A DNA stretch of 60,000 nucleotides from Hydractinia symbiolongicarpus (GCF_029227915.1 NC_079888.1:17092001-17152000), one strand, 5' to 3'. Counted from the first letter of the stretch, positions 34,386 to 45,702 are shown. Notes: generated by a model not told the origin, from the sequence alone. Numbers and translations are program-made.

Positions 34386-34821
34386 ACGGTTACTGATATT
34401 TGATAGGCATTGGAACAATTTAACCCAACAAAATGTTTACACATCTAGTAATCATTCGTTAACAAAATGAATATGTTAACAGTCGAGTGCAGTAAGCCAA
34501 AACAATATGTAGAGTAAATATCTAAATACTTTGACAATTTTAAATTGATGACCTATTTTGTTTTGCTTTTTCTTTGATCAAGTGCCCTTGCGCAGAGAGA
34601 GTAGCTACTAGAAAGTAATTACTGCAAATGAAAAAAACTTCTAGTGAATCAGCATATGGAATGCCTTAAATGACCACGGAAATTCCATTAAATTCTACTT
34701 TGTTCTGCGTTATTAATCTTGGCGTCCCAGTAAATGGACTTGGTTTTGATTAAACACATTGAATACGGTTTGTTTGCGCAGCACCTTTGTTAAATAGCAT
34801 TGGTAAGAAATTAGCAAAAAT

Positions 34822-34895
34822 CACCGCTGATGGGAGTCGAACCCACATCCTTTGAATTATAAGTCCAACGCGCTAGTCCATTGCGCCACAGCGGC
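34822..34895 (-). tRNA. tRNA-Arg-derived copy, anticodon UAU (isoleucine codon AUA)
   Basis: C35A changes the anticodon from UCU to UAU, complementary to AUA. The only other change is T47A. All stems, both boxes and T5 (2 nt downstream) are intact. Loss of C35 should reduce arginine acceptance, so charging is unclear. Confidence 0.88.
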
Positions 34896-35326
34896 ACGGT
34901 TATTGATATTTGATAGGCATTGGAGCAATTTAACCAAAGAAAATGTTTTCACATCTAGAAATCATTCGTTAACATGATGAATATGTTAACAGTCGAGTGC
35001 GGTAAGCCAAAACAATATAAAGAGTAAATATCTAAATACTTTGTCAATATTAAATTGATGACACATTTTGTTTTGCTTTTTCTTTGATCAAGTGTTCTTG
35101 TGCAGAGAGAGTGGTTGGTACAAAGTAATTGTTGCAAAAAAATCTTTTAGTGAATCAGCATATCAAATGCCTTACATGACTACGGATGTTCCAATAATTT
35201 CTATTATGTTCTGCGTTATTACTCTTGGCTTCCCATTGTATGAAGTTGGTTTGGATTTAACGCATTGAACAAGTTTGTTTGCTAAGCATCTCTGTGCAAT
35301 AGCAAGGGTAAAAATCTAGCATAAAT

Positions 35327-35400
35327 CACCGCGGATGGGAGTCGAACCCACAACCTTTGAATTAGAATTCCAACGCGCTAGTCCATTGCGCCACAGCGGA
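35327..35400 (-). tRNA. tRNA-Arg(UCU), altered
   Basis: G1T, A67C (breaks 6-67) and C32A in the anticodon loop. T5 begins 13 nt downstream. Acceptor stem weakened at two places. Confidence 0.8.
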
Positions 35401-35832
35401 ACGGTTACTGATATTTGATAGGCATTGGAGCAATTTAACCCAACAAAATGTTTGCACATCTAGTAATCATTCGTTAACAGGATGGATATGCTAACAGTCG
35501 ACAGCAGCAAGCCAAAACAATATGTAGAGTAAAAATCTAAATGCTTTGTCAATAATAGATTGATGACCTATTTGGCTTTGCTTTTTCTTTGATCAAGTGT
35601 TCTTGTGCAGAGAGAGTGGTTAGTACAAAGTAATTGCTGCAAAAAAATCTTTTAGTGAATCAGCATATGGAATGCCTTAAATGACTACGGAAATTCCATT
35701 AAATTCTATTTTGTTCGGCGTTATTAATCTTGGCGTCCCATTAAATGAACTTGGTTTTGATTAAACACATTGAATTCGGTTTGTTTGCGCAGCACCTTTG
35801 TTAAATAGCATTGGTAAGAAACTAGCAAAAAT

Positions 35833-35906
35833 CACCGCTGATGGGAGTCGAACCCACAACCTTTGATTTAGAAGTCCAACGCGCTAGTCCATTGCGCCAC
35901 AGCGGC
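35833..35906 (-). tRNA. tRNA-Arg(UCU), altered
   Basis: T39A breaks the 31-39 pair; otherwise consensus. T5 begins 2 nt downstream. Last copy with a proper terminator before the V/U/W region. Confidence 0.86.
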
Positions 35907-36278
35907 ACGGCTGTATATATATGATATGCATTGGAGATTTTTAACCCAAGAAAATGTTTACGCATCTAGTAACCATTCGTTAACATGATGGATATGTTAA
36001 CAGTCGAGTGCAGTAAAGCGAAATAATATGTAACGTAAAAGTCTAACCGTTTTGTCAATATTCAAATTGATCACCTATTTGGCATTGCTTTTTCTTTGAT
36101 CAAGTGTCCTTGTGCAGAGAGAGTGACTACTAGAAAGTTAATACTCCAATTAAAAAAAACTTCTAGTGAATCAGCATATGGAATGCCATAAATGACTAAA
36201 AAATTCCATTATATTCTACTTTGTTCTGCGTTATTAATCTTGGCATCCCATTAGCAAGGGTAAGAAACTAGCATAAAT

Positions 36279-36352
36279 CACCGCTGATGGGAGTCCAACC
36301 CACAACCTTTGAATTTGAAGTCCAACGCGCTAGTCCATTGGGCCACAGCGGC
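36279..36352 (-). tRNA. tRNA-Arg-derived copy, anticodon UCA, V-type
   Basis: T36A changes the anticodon to UCA, complementary to UGA. C56G kills the key base of box B, and G12C clashes with C23. No T-run follows within about 100 nt. Unlikely to be expressed, so probably a pseudogene. It is not a tRNA-Sec, since it lacks the long variable arm. Confidence 0.75.
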
Positions 36353-36658
36353 ACGGCTGTATATATATGATAGGCATTGGAGCAATTTAACCCAAGAAAA
36401 TGTTTGCACATCTAGTAATCATTCCTTAACATGATGAATATGTTAACAGTCGAGTGCATTAAGCCAAAACATTATGTGGAGTGAAATCAGCATATCGAAT
36501 GCCTTACATGACTACGGATGTTCCATTAATTTCTACTTTGTTCTGCGTCATTACTCTTGGCTTCTTATTAAATGAAATTGGTTTGGAATTAACGCATTGA
36601 ACACATTTGCTTGCTCAACATCTCTGTGCAATAGCAAGGGTAAGAAACTAGCATAAAT

Positions 36659-36732
36659 CACCGCTGTTGGGAGTCGAACCCACAACCTTTGAATTAGAAG
36701 TCCAACGCGCTAGTCCATTGCGCCACAGCTGC
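36659..36732 (-). tRNA. tRNA-Arg(UCU)-like, U-type
   Basis: T65A (G49-A65 mismatch), the mark of U copies, plus C3A (breaks 3-70). Box A and box B are intact. No nearby T-run. Confidence 0.75.
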
Positions 36733-37167
36733 ACGGCTTTATAAATATGATAGGCATTGGAGCGATTTAACCCAAGAAAATGGTGTCACATCTAGTAATA
36801 ATTCGGTAACATGATGGATATGTTAACAGTCGAGTGCAGTAAGCCAAAACAATATGTTGAGTAGAAGTCCAAATGCTTTGTCAATACTTAATTGATGACC
36901 TATTTGGCTTTGCTTTTTCTTTGATCAAGTGTCTTTGTGCAGAGAGAGTGGCTAACAGAAAGTAATTGCTGCAAATAAGGTAATTTCTAGTGAATCAGCA
37001 TATGGAATGCCTTGTATGACTACGGAAAATCTATTAAATTCTACTTTGTTCTGCGTTATTAATCTTGGCGTCCCATTAAATGAATTTGGTTTTGATTAAC
37101 CACATTGAATACGGTTTGTTTCCTCAGCACTTTTATGCAATAGCAGGGGTAAGAAACTAGCATAAAT

Positions 37168-37241
37168 CACCGCTGATGGGAGTGGAACCCACAACGTTTG
37201 AATTAGAAGTCCAACGCGCTAGTCCATTGCGCCGCAGCGGC
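37168..37241 (-). tRNA. tRNA-Arg(UCU)-like, W-type
   Basis: T8C, G45C and G57C, the marks of W copies; these hit box A, the variable loop and box B. No nearby T-run. Stems are all able to form. Probable pseudogene. Confidence 0.72.
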
Positions 37242-37614
37242 ACCGCTACTAATACATGAGAGGCATTGGAGATATTTAACCCAAGAAAATGTTTACGCCT
37301 CTAGTAACCATTCGTTAACATGATGGATATGTTAAATGTCGAGTGCAGTAAGGCAAAATAATAGGTAAAGTAAAAGTCTAAATGTTTTGTCAATATTCAA
37401 ATTGATCCCCTATATTGTTTTGCTTTTTCTTTGATAAAGTGCCCTTGCGCAGAGAGAGTGACTACTAGAAAGTTAATACTCAAAATAAAAAAAACTTCTA
37501 GTGAATCAGCATATGGAATGCCATAAATGACTACGGAAATTCCATTAAATTCTGCTTTGTTCTGCGTTATTAATCTTGGCATCCCATTAGCAAGGGTAAG
37601 AAACTAGCATAAAT

Positions 37615-37688
37615 CACCGCTGATGGGAGTCCAACCCACAACCTTTGAATTAGAAGTTCAACGCGCTAGTCCATTGCGCCACAGCGGC
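37615..37688 (-). tRNA. tRNA-Arg(UCU)-like, V-type (early form)
   Basis: C56G without G19T, and G30A, which strengthens 30-40 to A-U. No nearby T-run. Confidence 0.73.
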
Positions 37689-37994
37689 ACGGCTGTATAT
37701 ATATGATAGGCATTGGAGCAATTTAGCCCAAGAAAATGTTTGCACATCTAGTAATCATTCCTTAACATGATGAATATGTTAACAGTCGAGTGCATTAAGC
37801 CAAAACATTATGTGGAGTGAAATCAGCATATCGAATGCATTTCATGACTACGGATGTTCCATTAATTTCTACTTTTTTCTGCGTCATTACTCTTGGCTTC
37901 CCATTAAATGAAATTGGTTTGGAATTAACGCATTGAACACATTTGCTTGCTCAGCATCTCTGTGCAATAGCAAGGGTAAGAAACTAGCATAAAT

Positions 37995-38068
37995 CACCGC
38001 TGTTGGGAGTCGAACCCACAACCTTTGAATTACAAGTCCAACGTGCTAGTCCATTGTGCCATAGCGGC
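37995..38068 (-). pseudogene. tRNA-Arg pseudogene, anticodon UGU, U/W chimera
   Basis: C35G gives UGU (threonine codon ACA). T65A, G24A, G12A and G7A leave mismatches in T, D and acceptor stems. The 3' side is U-type and the upstream flank (accgctactaatacatg) is W-type, so it arose by recombination or conversion between monomers. The following step goes directly to V, with no separate W. Confidence 0.75.
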
Positions 38069-38441
38069 ACCGCTACTAATACATGATAGGCATTGGAGAT
38101 ATTTAACCCAAGAAAATGTTTACGCCTCTAGTAACCATTCGTTAACATGATGGATATGTTAACAGTCCAGTGCAGTAAGGCAAAATAATATGTAAAGTAA
38201 ATGTCTAAACGTTTTGTCAACATTCAAACTGATCACCTATTTGGCATTGCTTTTTCTTTGATCAAGTGTCCTTGTGCAGAGAGATTGACTACTAGAAAGT
38301 TAATACTCCAAATAAAAAAAACTTCTAGTGAATCAGCATATGGAATGCCATAAATGACTACGGAAATTCCATTAAATTCTACTTTGTTCTGCGTTATTAA
38401 TCTTGGCATCCCATTAGCAAGGGTAAGAAACTAGCATGAAT

Positions 38442-38515
38442 CACCGCTGATGGGAGTCCAAATCACAACCTTTGAATTAGAAGTCCAACGCGCTAGTCCA
38501 TTGCGCCACAGCGGC
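38442..38515 (-). pseudogene. tRNA-Arg(UCU) pseudogene, V-type
   Basis: C56G plus G52A and G53T, so box B and the T stem are badly damaged. G19 is still present. No nearby T-run. Confidence 0.75.
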
Positions 38516-38822
38516 ACGGCTGTATATATATGATAGGCATTGGAGCAATTTAACCCAAGAAAATGTTTGCACATCTAGTAATCATTCCTTAACATGATGA
38601 ATATGTTAACAGTCGAGTGCATTAAGGCCATAACATTATGTGCAGTGAAATCAGCATATCGAATGCCTTACATGACTACGGATGTTCCATTAATTTCTAC
38701 TTTGTTCTGCGTCATTACTCTTGGCTTCCCATTAAATGAAATTAGTTTGGAATTAACGCATTGAACACATTTGCTTGCTCAGCATCTCTGTGCAATAGCA
38801 AGGGTAAGAAACTAGCATAAAT

Positions 38823-38896
38823 CACCGCTGTTGGGAGTCGAACCCACAACCTTTGAATTAGAAGTCCAACGCGCTAGTCCATTGCCCCACAGCGGC
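38823..38896 (-). tRNA. tRNA-Arg(UCU)-like, U-type
   Basis: T65A and C11G (G11-G24 clash, box A hit). No nearby T-run. Confidence 0.73.
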
Positions 38897-39330
38897 ACGG
38901 CTTTAGATATATGATAGGCATTGGAACAAATTAACCAAAAAAATGTTTGCATATCTAGTAACTTTTCGTTAACATGATGGATATGTTAACAGTCGAGTGC
39001 AGCAAGCCAAAACAATATGTAGAGTAAAAATTTAAATGCTTTGGCAATATTAAATTGATGACCTATTTGGCTTTGCTTTTTCTTTGATCAAGTGTCTTTG
39101 TACAGAGAGAGTGGCTAATAGAAAGTAATTGCTGCAAATAAGGTAATTTCTAGTGAATCAGCATATGGAATGCCTTGTATGACTACGGAAAATCCATTAA
39201 ATTCTACTTTGTTCTGCGTTATTAATCTTGGCGTCCCATTAAATGAATTTGGTTTTGATTAAACACATTGAATACAATTTGTTTCCTCAGCACTTCTGCG
39301 CAATAGCAGGGGTAAGAAACTAGCATAAAT

Positions 39331-39404
39331 CACCGCTGATGGGAGTGGAACGCACAACGTTTGAATTAGAAGTCCAACGCGCTAGTCCATTGCGCTGCAG
39401 CGGC
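39331..39404 (-). tRNA. tRNA-Arg(UCU)-like, W-type
   Basis: W marks (T8C, G45C, G57C) plus G52C (breaks 52-62) and G9A. Probable pseudogene. Confidence 0.7.
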
Positions 39405-39760
39405 ACCGCTACTAATACATGATAGGCAATGGAGATATTTAACCCAAGAAAATGTTTACGCCTCTAGTAACCATTCGTTAACATGATGGATATGTTAACA
39501 GTCGAGTGCAGTAAGGCAAAATAATATGTAAAGTAAAAGTGTAAACGTTTTGTCAATATTCAAATTGATCACCTATTTGGCATTGCTTTTTCTTTGATCA
39601 AGTGTCCTTGTGCAGAGAGAGTGACTACTAGAAAGTTAATACTCCAAATAAAAAAAACTTTTAGTGAATCAGCATATGGAATGCCATAAATGACTACGGA
39701 AATTCCATTAAATTCTACTTTGTTCTGCGTTATTAATCTTGGCATCCTATTAGCAAGGGT

Positions 39761-39766
39761 AAAAAA
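39761..39766 (-). terminator. T6 run after a V-type copy, sole terminator of the V/U/W region
   Basis: Sister units read 'ggtaagaaactag' on the plus strand, while this one reads 'ggtaaaaaactag'. A single g-to-a change therefore creates TTTTTT starting 13 nt (11 nt of trailer plus the A) after the tRNA at 39778. The tRNA itself is mutated in box B, so the site is probably fortuitous. Confidence 0.5.
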
Positions 39767-39777
39767 CTAGCATAAAT

Positions 39778-39851
39778 CACCGCTGATGGGAGTCCAACCG
39801 ACAACCTTTGAATTAGAAGTCCAACGCGCTAGTACATTGCGCCACAGCGGC
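39778..39851 (-). tRNA. tRNA-Arg(UCU)-like, V-type with regained T-run
   Basis: C56G, G19T and G51C (breaks 51-63). First V copy with G19T when read left to right. Unlike its sisters it is followed by a T6 run. Confidence 0.72.
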
Positions 39852-40157
39852 ACGGCTGTATATATATGATAGGCATTGGAGCAATTTAACCCAAGAAAAT
39901 GTTTGCACATCAAGTAATCATTCCTTAACATGATGAATATGTTAACAGTCGAGTGCATTATGCCAAAACATTATGTGGAGTGAAATCAGCATATCGAATG
40001 CCTTACATGACTATGGATGTTCCATTAATTTCTACTTTGTTCTGCGTCATTACTCTTGGCTACCAATTAAATGAAATTGGTTTGGAATTAACGCATTGAA
40101 CACATTTGCTTGCTCAGCATCTCTGTGCAATAGCAAGGGTAAGAAACTAGCATAAAT

Positions 40158-40231
40158 CACCGCTGTTGGGAGTCGAACCCACAACCTTTGAATTAGAAGT
40201 CCAACGCGCTAGTCCATTGCGCCACAGCGGC
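40158..40231 (-). tRNA. tRNA-Arg(UCU)-like, U-type
   Basis: Only T65A: the basal T-stem pair is a G-A mismatch, and both promoter boxes are consensus. No T-run within about 100 nt, so transcripts would read through. Confidence 0.8.
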
Positions 40232-40666
40232 ACGGCTATAGATATATGATAGGCATTGGAACAAATTAACCCAAGAAAATGTTTCCATATCTAGTAACTT
40301 TTCCTTAACATGATGGATATGTTAACAGTCGAGTGCAGCAAGCCAAAACAATATGTAGAGTAAGAATCTAAATGCTTTGGCAATATTAAATTGATGACCT
40401 ATTTGGCTTTGCTTGTTCTTTGATCAAGTGTCTTTGTGCAGAGAGAGTGGCTAATAGAAAGTAATTGCTGCAAATAAGGTAATTTCTAGTGAATCAGAAT
40501 ATGGAATGCCTTGTATGACAACGGAAAATCCATTAAATTCTACTTTGTTCTGCGTTATTCATCTTGGCCTCCCATTAAATGAATTTGGTTTTGATTAACC
40601 ACATTGTATACGGTTTGTTTCCTCAGCACTTCTGTGCAATAGCAGGGGTAAGAAACTAGCATAAAT

Positions 40667-40740
40667 CACCGCTGATGGGAGTGGAACCAACAACGTTTGA
40701 ATTAGAAGTCCAACGCGCTAGTCCATTGCGCCGCAGCGGC
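40667..40740 (-). tRNA. tRNA-Arg(UCU)-like, W-type
   Basis: T8C, G45C and G57C plus G51T. First of two adjacent W units, an irregular step of the trimer. Confidence 0.7.
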
Positions 40741-41175
40741 ACCGCTACTAATACATGATAGGCATTGGAGATATTTAACCCAAGAAAATGTTTACGCCTC
40801 TAGTAACCATTCGTTAACATAATGGATATGTTAACAGTCGAGTGCAGCAAGCCAAAACAATATGTAGAGTAAAAATTTAAATGCTTTGGCAATATTAAAT
40901 TGATGACCTATTTGGCTTTGCTTTTTCTTTGATCAAGTGTCTTTGTACAGAGAGAGTGGCTAATAGAAAGTAATTGCTGCAAATAAGGTAATTTCTAGTG
41001 AATCAGCATATGGAATGCCTTGTATGACTACGGAAAATCCATTAAATTCTACTTTGTTCTGCGTTATTAATCTTGGCGTCCCATTAAATGAATTTGGTTT
41101 TGATTAACCACATTGAATACAATTTGTTTCCTCAGCACTTCTGTGCAATAGCAGGGGTAAGAAACTAGCATAAAT

Positions 41176-41249
41176 CACCGCTGATGGGAGTGGAACCCAC
41201 AACGTTTGAATTAGAAGTCCAACGCGCTAGTCCATTGCGCCGCAGCGGC
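41176..41249 (-). tRNA. tRNA-Arg(UCU)-like, W-type
   Basis: T8C, G45C and G57C only. Second of the doubled W units. Confidence 0.73.
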
Positions 41250-41622
41250 ACCGCTACTAATATATGATAGGCATTGGAGATATTTAACCCAAGAAATTGT
41301 TTACGCCTCTAGTAACCATTCGTTAACATAATGGATATGTTAACAGTCGAGTGCAGTAAGGCAAAATAATATGTAAAGTAAAAGTCTAAACGTTTTGACA
41401 ATATTCAAATTGATCACCTATTTGGCATTGCTTTTTCTTTGATCAAGTGTCCTTGTGCAGAGAGAGTGACTACTAGAAAGTTAATACTCCAAATAAAAAA
41501 AACTTTTAGTGAATCAGCATATGGAATGCCATAAATGACTACGGAAATTCCATTAAATTCTACTTTGTTCTGCGTTATTAATCTTGGCATCCTATTAGCA
41601 AGGGTAAGAAACTAGCATAAAT

Positions 41623-41696
41623 CACCGCTGATGGGAGTCCAACCGACAACCTTTGAATTAGAAGTCCAACGCGCTAGTACATTGCGCTACAGCGGC
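41623..41696 (-). tRNA. tRNA-Arg(UCU)-like, V-type
   Basis: C56G, G19T and G51C, as at 39778, plus G9A. No nearby T-run. Confidence 0.7.
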
Positions 41697-42002
41697 ACGG
41701 CTGTATATATATGATAGGCATTGGAGCAATTTAACCCAAGAAAATGTTTGCACATCTAGTAATCATTCCTTAACATGATGAATATGTTAACAGTCGAGTG
41801 CATTAAGCCAAAACATTATGTGGAGTGAAATCAGCATATCGAATGCCTTACATGACTACGGATGTTCCATTAATTTCTACTTTGTTCTGCGTCATTACTC
41901 TTGGCTACCCATTAAATGAAATTGGTTTGGAATTAACGCATTGAACACATTTGCTTGCTCAGCATCTCTGTGCAATACCAAGGGTAAGAAACTAGCATAA
42001 AT

Positions 42003-42075
42003 CACCGCTGTTGGGAGTCGAACCCACAACCTTTGAATTAGAAGTCCAACGCGCTAGCCATTGCGCCACAGCGGC
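42003..42075 (-). tRNA. tRNA-Arg(UCU)-like, U-type, 73 nt
   Basis: T65A and a 1-nt deletion in the D loop (best read as loss of A20), giving an 8-nt loop as in typical animal tRNA-Arg-TCT. Same allele at 44674, one hexamer away. Confidence 0.76.
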
Positions 42076-42510
42076 ACGGCTATAGATATATGATAGGCAT
42101 TGGAACAAATTAGCCCAAGAAAATGTTTGCATATCTAGTAACTTTTCCTTAACATGATGGATATGTTAACAGTCGAGTGCAGCAAGCCAAAACAATATGT
42201 AGAGTAAAAATCTAAATGCTTTGGTAATATTAAATTGATGACCTATTTGGCTTTGCTTGTTCTTTGATCAAGTGTCTTTGTGCAGAGAGAGTGGCTAATA
42301 GAAAGTAATTGCTGCAAATAAGGTAATTTCTAGTGAATCAGAATATGGAATGCCTTGTATGACAACGGAAAATCCATTAAATTCTACTTTGTTCTGCGTT
42401 ATTAATCTTGGCCTCCCATTAAATGAATTTGGTTTTGATTAACCACATTGTATACGGTTTGTTTCCTCAGCACTTCTGTGCAATAGCAGGGGTAAGAAAC
42501 TAGCATAAAT

Positions 42511-42584
42511 CACCGCTGATGGGAGTGGAACCCACAACGTTTGAATTAGAAGTCCAACGCGCTAGTCCATTGCGCCGCAGCGGC
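42511..42584 (-). tRNA. tRNA-Arg(UCU)-like, W-type
   Basis: T8C, G45C and G57C only. No nearby T-run. Confidence 0.73.
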
Positions 42585-42957
42585 ACCGCTACTAATACAT
42601 GATAGGCATTGGAGATATTTAACACAAGAAAATGTTTACGCCTCTAGTAACCATTCGTTAACATGATGGATATGTTAACAGTCGAGTGCAGTAAGGCAAA
42701 ATAATATGTAAAGTAAAAGTCTAAACGTTTTGTCAATATTCAAATTGATCACCTATTTGGCATTGCTTTTTCTTTGATCAAGTGTCCTTGTGCAGAGAGA
42801 GTGACTACTAGAAAGGTAATACTCCAAATAAAAAAAACTTCTAGTGAATCAGCATATGGAATGCCATAAATGACTACGGAAATTCCATTAAATTCTACTT
42901 TGTTCTGCGTTATTAATCTTGGTATCCAATTAGCAAGGGTAAGAAACTAGCATAAAT

Positions 42958-43031
42958 CACCGCTGATGGGAGTCCAACCCACAACCTTTGAATTAGAAGT
43001 CCAACGCGCTAGTACATTGCGCCACAGCGGC
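42958..43031 (-). tRNA. tRNA-Arg(UCU)-like, V-type
   Basis: C56G and G19T only: both partners of the 19-56 tertiary pair are changed, potentially to U-G. The standard V sequence, shared with 44294, 45629, 49257, 50592 and 51928. No nearby T-run. Confidence 0.74.
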
Positions 43032-43038
43032 ACGGCTG

Positions 43039-43046
43039 TATATATA
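43039..43046 (-). promoter_or_regulatory. TATA-like stretch upstream of a V-type copy
   Basis: Alternating TATATATA lies 8-15 bp upstream of the tRNA 5' end at 43031. V copies have TATATATA, U copies have ATATATCTA, and some left-half copies have TATTTATA. It is closer to the gene than a classical TATA box relative to a Pol III start, so functional meaning is doubtful. Confidence 0.3.
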
Positions 43047-43337
43047 TGATAGGCATTGGAGCAATTTAACCCAAGAAAATGTTTGCACATCTAGTAATCA
43101 TTCCTTAACATGATGAATATGTTAACAGTCGAGTGCATTAAGCCAAAACATTATGTGGAGTGAAATCAGCATATCGAATGCCTTACATGACTACGGATGT
43201 TCCATTAATCTCTACTTTGTTCTGCGTCATTACTCTTGGCTTCCTATTAAATGAAATTGGTTTGGAATTAACGCATTGAACATATTTGCTTGCTCAGCAT
43301 CTCTGTGCAATAGCAAGGGTAAGAAACTAGCATAAAT

Positions 43338-43411
43338 CACCGCTGTTGGGAGTCGAACCCACAACCTTTGAATTAGAAGTCCAACGCGCTAGTCCATTGC
43401 GCCACAGCGGC
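43338..43411 (-). tRNA. tRNA-Arg(UCU)-like, U-type
   Basis: Only T65A. The leader differs from its sisters just outside the gene (cacagct for cacggct on the plus strand). Confidence 0.78.
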
Positions 43412-43846
43412 ACAGCTATAGATATATGATAGGCATTGGAACAAATTAACCCAAGAAAATGTTTGCATATCTAGTAACTTTTCCTTAACATGATGGATAT
43501 GTTAACAGTCGAGTGCAGCAAGCCAAAACAATATGTAGAGTAAAAATCTAAATGCTTTGGCAATATTAAATTGATGACCTATTTGGCTTTGCTTGTTCTT
43601 TGATCTAGTGTCTTTGTGCAGAGAGAGTGGCTAATAGAAAGTAATTGCTGCAAATAAGGTAATTTCTAGTGAATCAGAATATGGAATGCCTTGTATGACA
43701 ACGGAAAATCCATTAAATTCTACTTTGTTCTGCGTTATTAATCTTGGCGTCCCATTAAATGAATTTGGTTTTGATTAACCACATTGTATACGGTTTGTTT
43801 CCTCAGCACTTCTGTGCAATAGCAGGGGTAAGAAACTAGCATAAAT

Positions 43847-43920
43847 CACCGCTGATGGGAGTGGAACGCACAACGTTTGAATTAGAAGTCCAACGCGCTA
43901 GTCCATTGCGCCGCAGCGGC
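43847..43920 (-). tRNA. tRNA-Arg(UCU)-like, W-type
   Basis: W marks plus G52C, shared with 46518 and 48810. T stem broken at 52-62. Confidence 0.7.
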
Positions 43921-44293
43921 ACCGCTAATAATAAATGATAGGCAATGGAGATATTTAACCCAAGAAAATGTTTACGCCTCTAGTAACCATTCGTTAACAT
44001 GATGGATATGTTAACAGTCGAGTGCAGTAAGGCAAAATAATATGTAAAGTAAAAGTCTAAACGTTTTGTCAATATTCAAATTGATCACCTATTTGGCATT
44101 GCTTTTTCTTTGATCAAGTGTCCTTGTGCAGAGAGAGTGACTACTAGAAAGGTAATACTCCAAATAAAAAAAACTTCTAGTGAATCAGCATATGGAATGC
44201 CATAAATGACTACGGAAATTCCATTAAATTCTACTTTGTTCTGCGTTATTAATCTTGGTATCCAATTAGCAAGGGTAAGAAACTAGCATAAAT

Positions 44294-44367
44294 CACCGCT
44301 GATGGGAGTCCAACCCACAACCTTTGAATTAGAAGTCCAACGCGCTAGTACATTGCGCCACAGCGGC
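44294..44367 (-). tRNA. tRNA-Arg(UCU)-like, V-type
   Basis: C56G and G19T, the standard V sequence. Confidence 0.74.
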
Positions 44368-44673
44368 ACGGCTGTATATATATGATAGGCATTGGAGCAA
44401 TTTAACCCAAGAAAATGTTTGCACATCTAGTAATCATTCCTTAACATGATGAATATGTTAACAGTCAAGTGCATTAAGCCAAAACATTATGTGGAGTGAA
44501 ATCAGCATATCGAATGCCTTACATGACTACGGATGTTCCATTAATTTCTACTTTGTTCTGCGTCATTACTCTTGGCTACCCATTAAATGAAATTGGTTTG
44601 GAATTAACGCATTGAACACATTTGCTTGCTCAGCATCTCTGTGCAATACCAAGGGTAAGAAACTAGCATAAAT

Positions 44674-44746
44674 CACCGCTGTTGGGAGTCGAACCCACAA
44701 CCTTTGAATTAGAAGTCCAACGCGCTAGCCATTGCGCCACAGCGGC
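44674..44746 (-). tRNA. tRNA-Arg(UCU)-like, U-type, 73 nt
   Basis: T65A and the A20 deletion, as at 42003 (offset 2671). Confidence 0.76.
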
Positions 44747-45181
44747 ACGGCTATAGATATATGATAGGCATTGGAACAAATTAGCCCAAGAAAATGTTTG
44801 CATATCTAGTAACTTTTCCTTAACATGATGGATATGTTAACAGTCGAGTGCAGCAAGCCAAAACAATATGTAGAGTAAAAATCTAAATGCTTTGGTAATA
44901 TTAAATTGATGACCTATTTGGCTTTGCTTGTTCTTTGATCAAGTGTCTTTGTGCAGAGAGAGTGGCTAATAGAAAGTAATTGCTGCAAATAAGGTAATTT
45001 CTAGTGAATCAGAATATGGAATGCCTTGTATGACAACGGAAAATCCATTAAATTCTACTTTGTTCTGCGTTATTAATCTTGGCCTCCCATTAAATGAATT
45101 TGGTTTTGATTAACCACATTGTATACGGTTTGTTTCCTCAGCACTTCTGTGCAATAGCAGGGGTAAGAAACTAGCATAAAT

Positions 45182-45255
45182 CACCGCTGATGGGAGTGGA
45201 ACCCACAACGTTTGAATTAGAAGTCCAACGCGCTAGTCCATTGCGCCGCAGCGGC
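45182..45255 (-). tRNA. tRNA-Arg(UCU)-like, W-type
   Basis: T8C, G45C and G57C only, as at 42511 (offset 2671). Confidence 0.73.
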
Positions 45256-45628
45256 ACCGCTACTAATACATGATAGGCATTGGAGATATTTAACACAAGA
45301 AAATGTTTACGCCTCTAGTAACCATTCGTTAACATGATGGATATGTTAACAGTCGAGTGCAGTAAGGCAAAATAATATGTAAAGTAAAAGTCTAAACGTT
45401 TTGTCAATATTCAAATTGATCACCTATTTGGCATTGCTTTTTCTTTGATCAAGTGTCCTTGTGCAGAGAGAGTGACTACTAGAAAGGTAATACTCCAAAT
45501 AAAAAAAACTTCTAGTGAATCAGCATATGGAATGCCATAAATGACTACGGAAATTCCATTAAATTCTACTTTTTTCTGCGTTATTAATCTTGGTATCCAA
45601 TTAGCAAGGGTAAGAAACTAGCATAAAT

Positions 45629-45702
45629 CACCGCTGATGGGAGTCCAACCCACAACCTTTGAATTAGAAGTCCAACGCGCTAGTACATTGCGCCACAGCG
45701 GC
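45629..45702 (-). tRNA. tRNA-Arg(UCU)-like, V-type
   Basis: C56G and G19T. The dyad in its upstream spacer has a loop change (GATCAAT). Confidence 0.74.

Larger units (their letters stand above)
31618..36278 (-). repeat. Transition segment of singly represented units
   Basis: Nine tRNA units (31782 to 35833) at 505-510-bp spacing. They resemble the left half in spacer and terminator, but each carries its own changes (C23G, A38T, C35A, C32A, T39A and others) and none is repeated as part of a block. This is what a less homogenised flank between two amplified domains would look like. Confidence 0.8.

Noticed and set aside
35068-35268. Plus-strand open frame of 66 codons
   Set aside because: It lies wholly in repeat spacer; equivalent positions in other units have stops. 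Chance frame.
36279-36352. Selenocysteine tRNA because of anticodon UCA
   Set aside because: The copy is 74 nt with a 5-nt variable loop and the arginine body; a tRNA-Sec has a long variable arm and an extended acceptor. A point mutation explains it.
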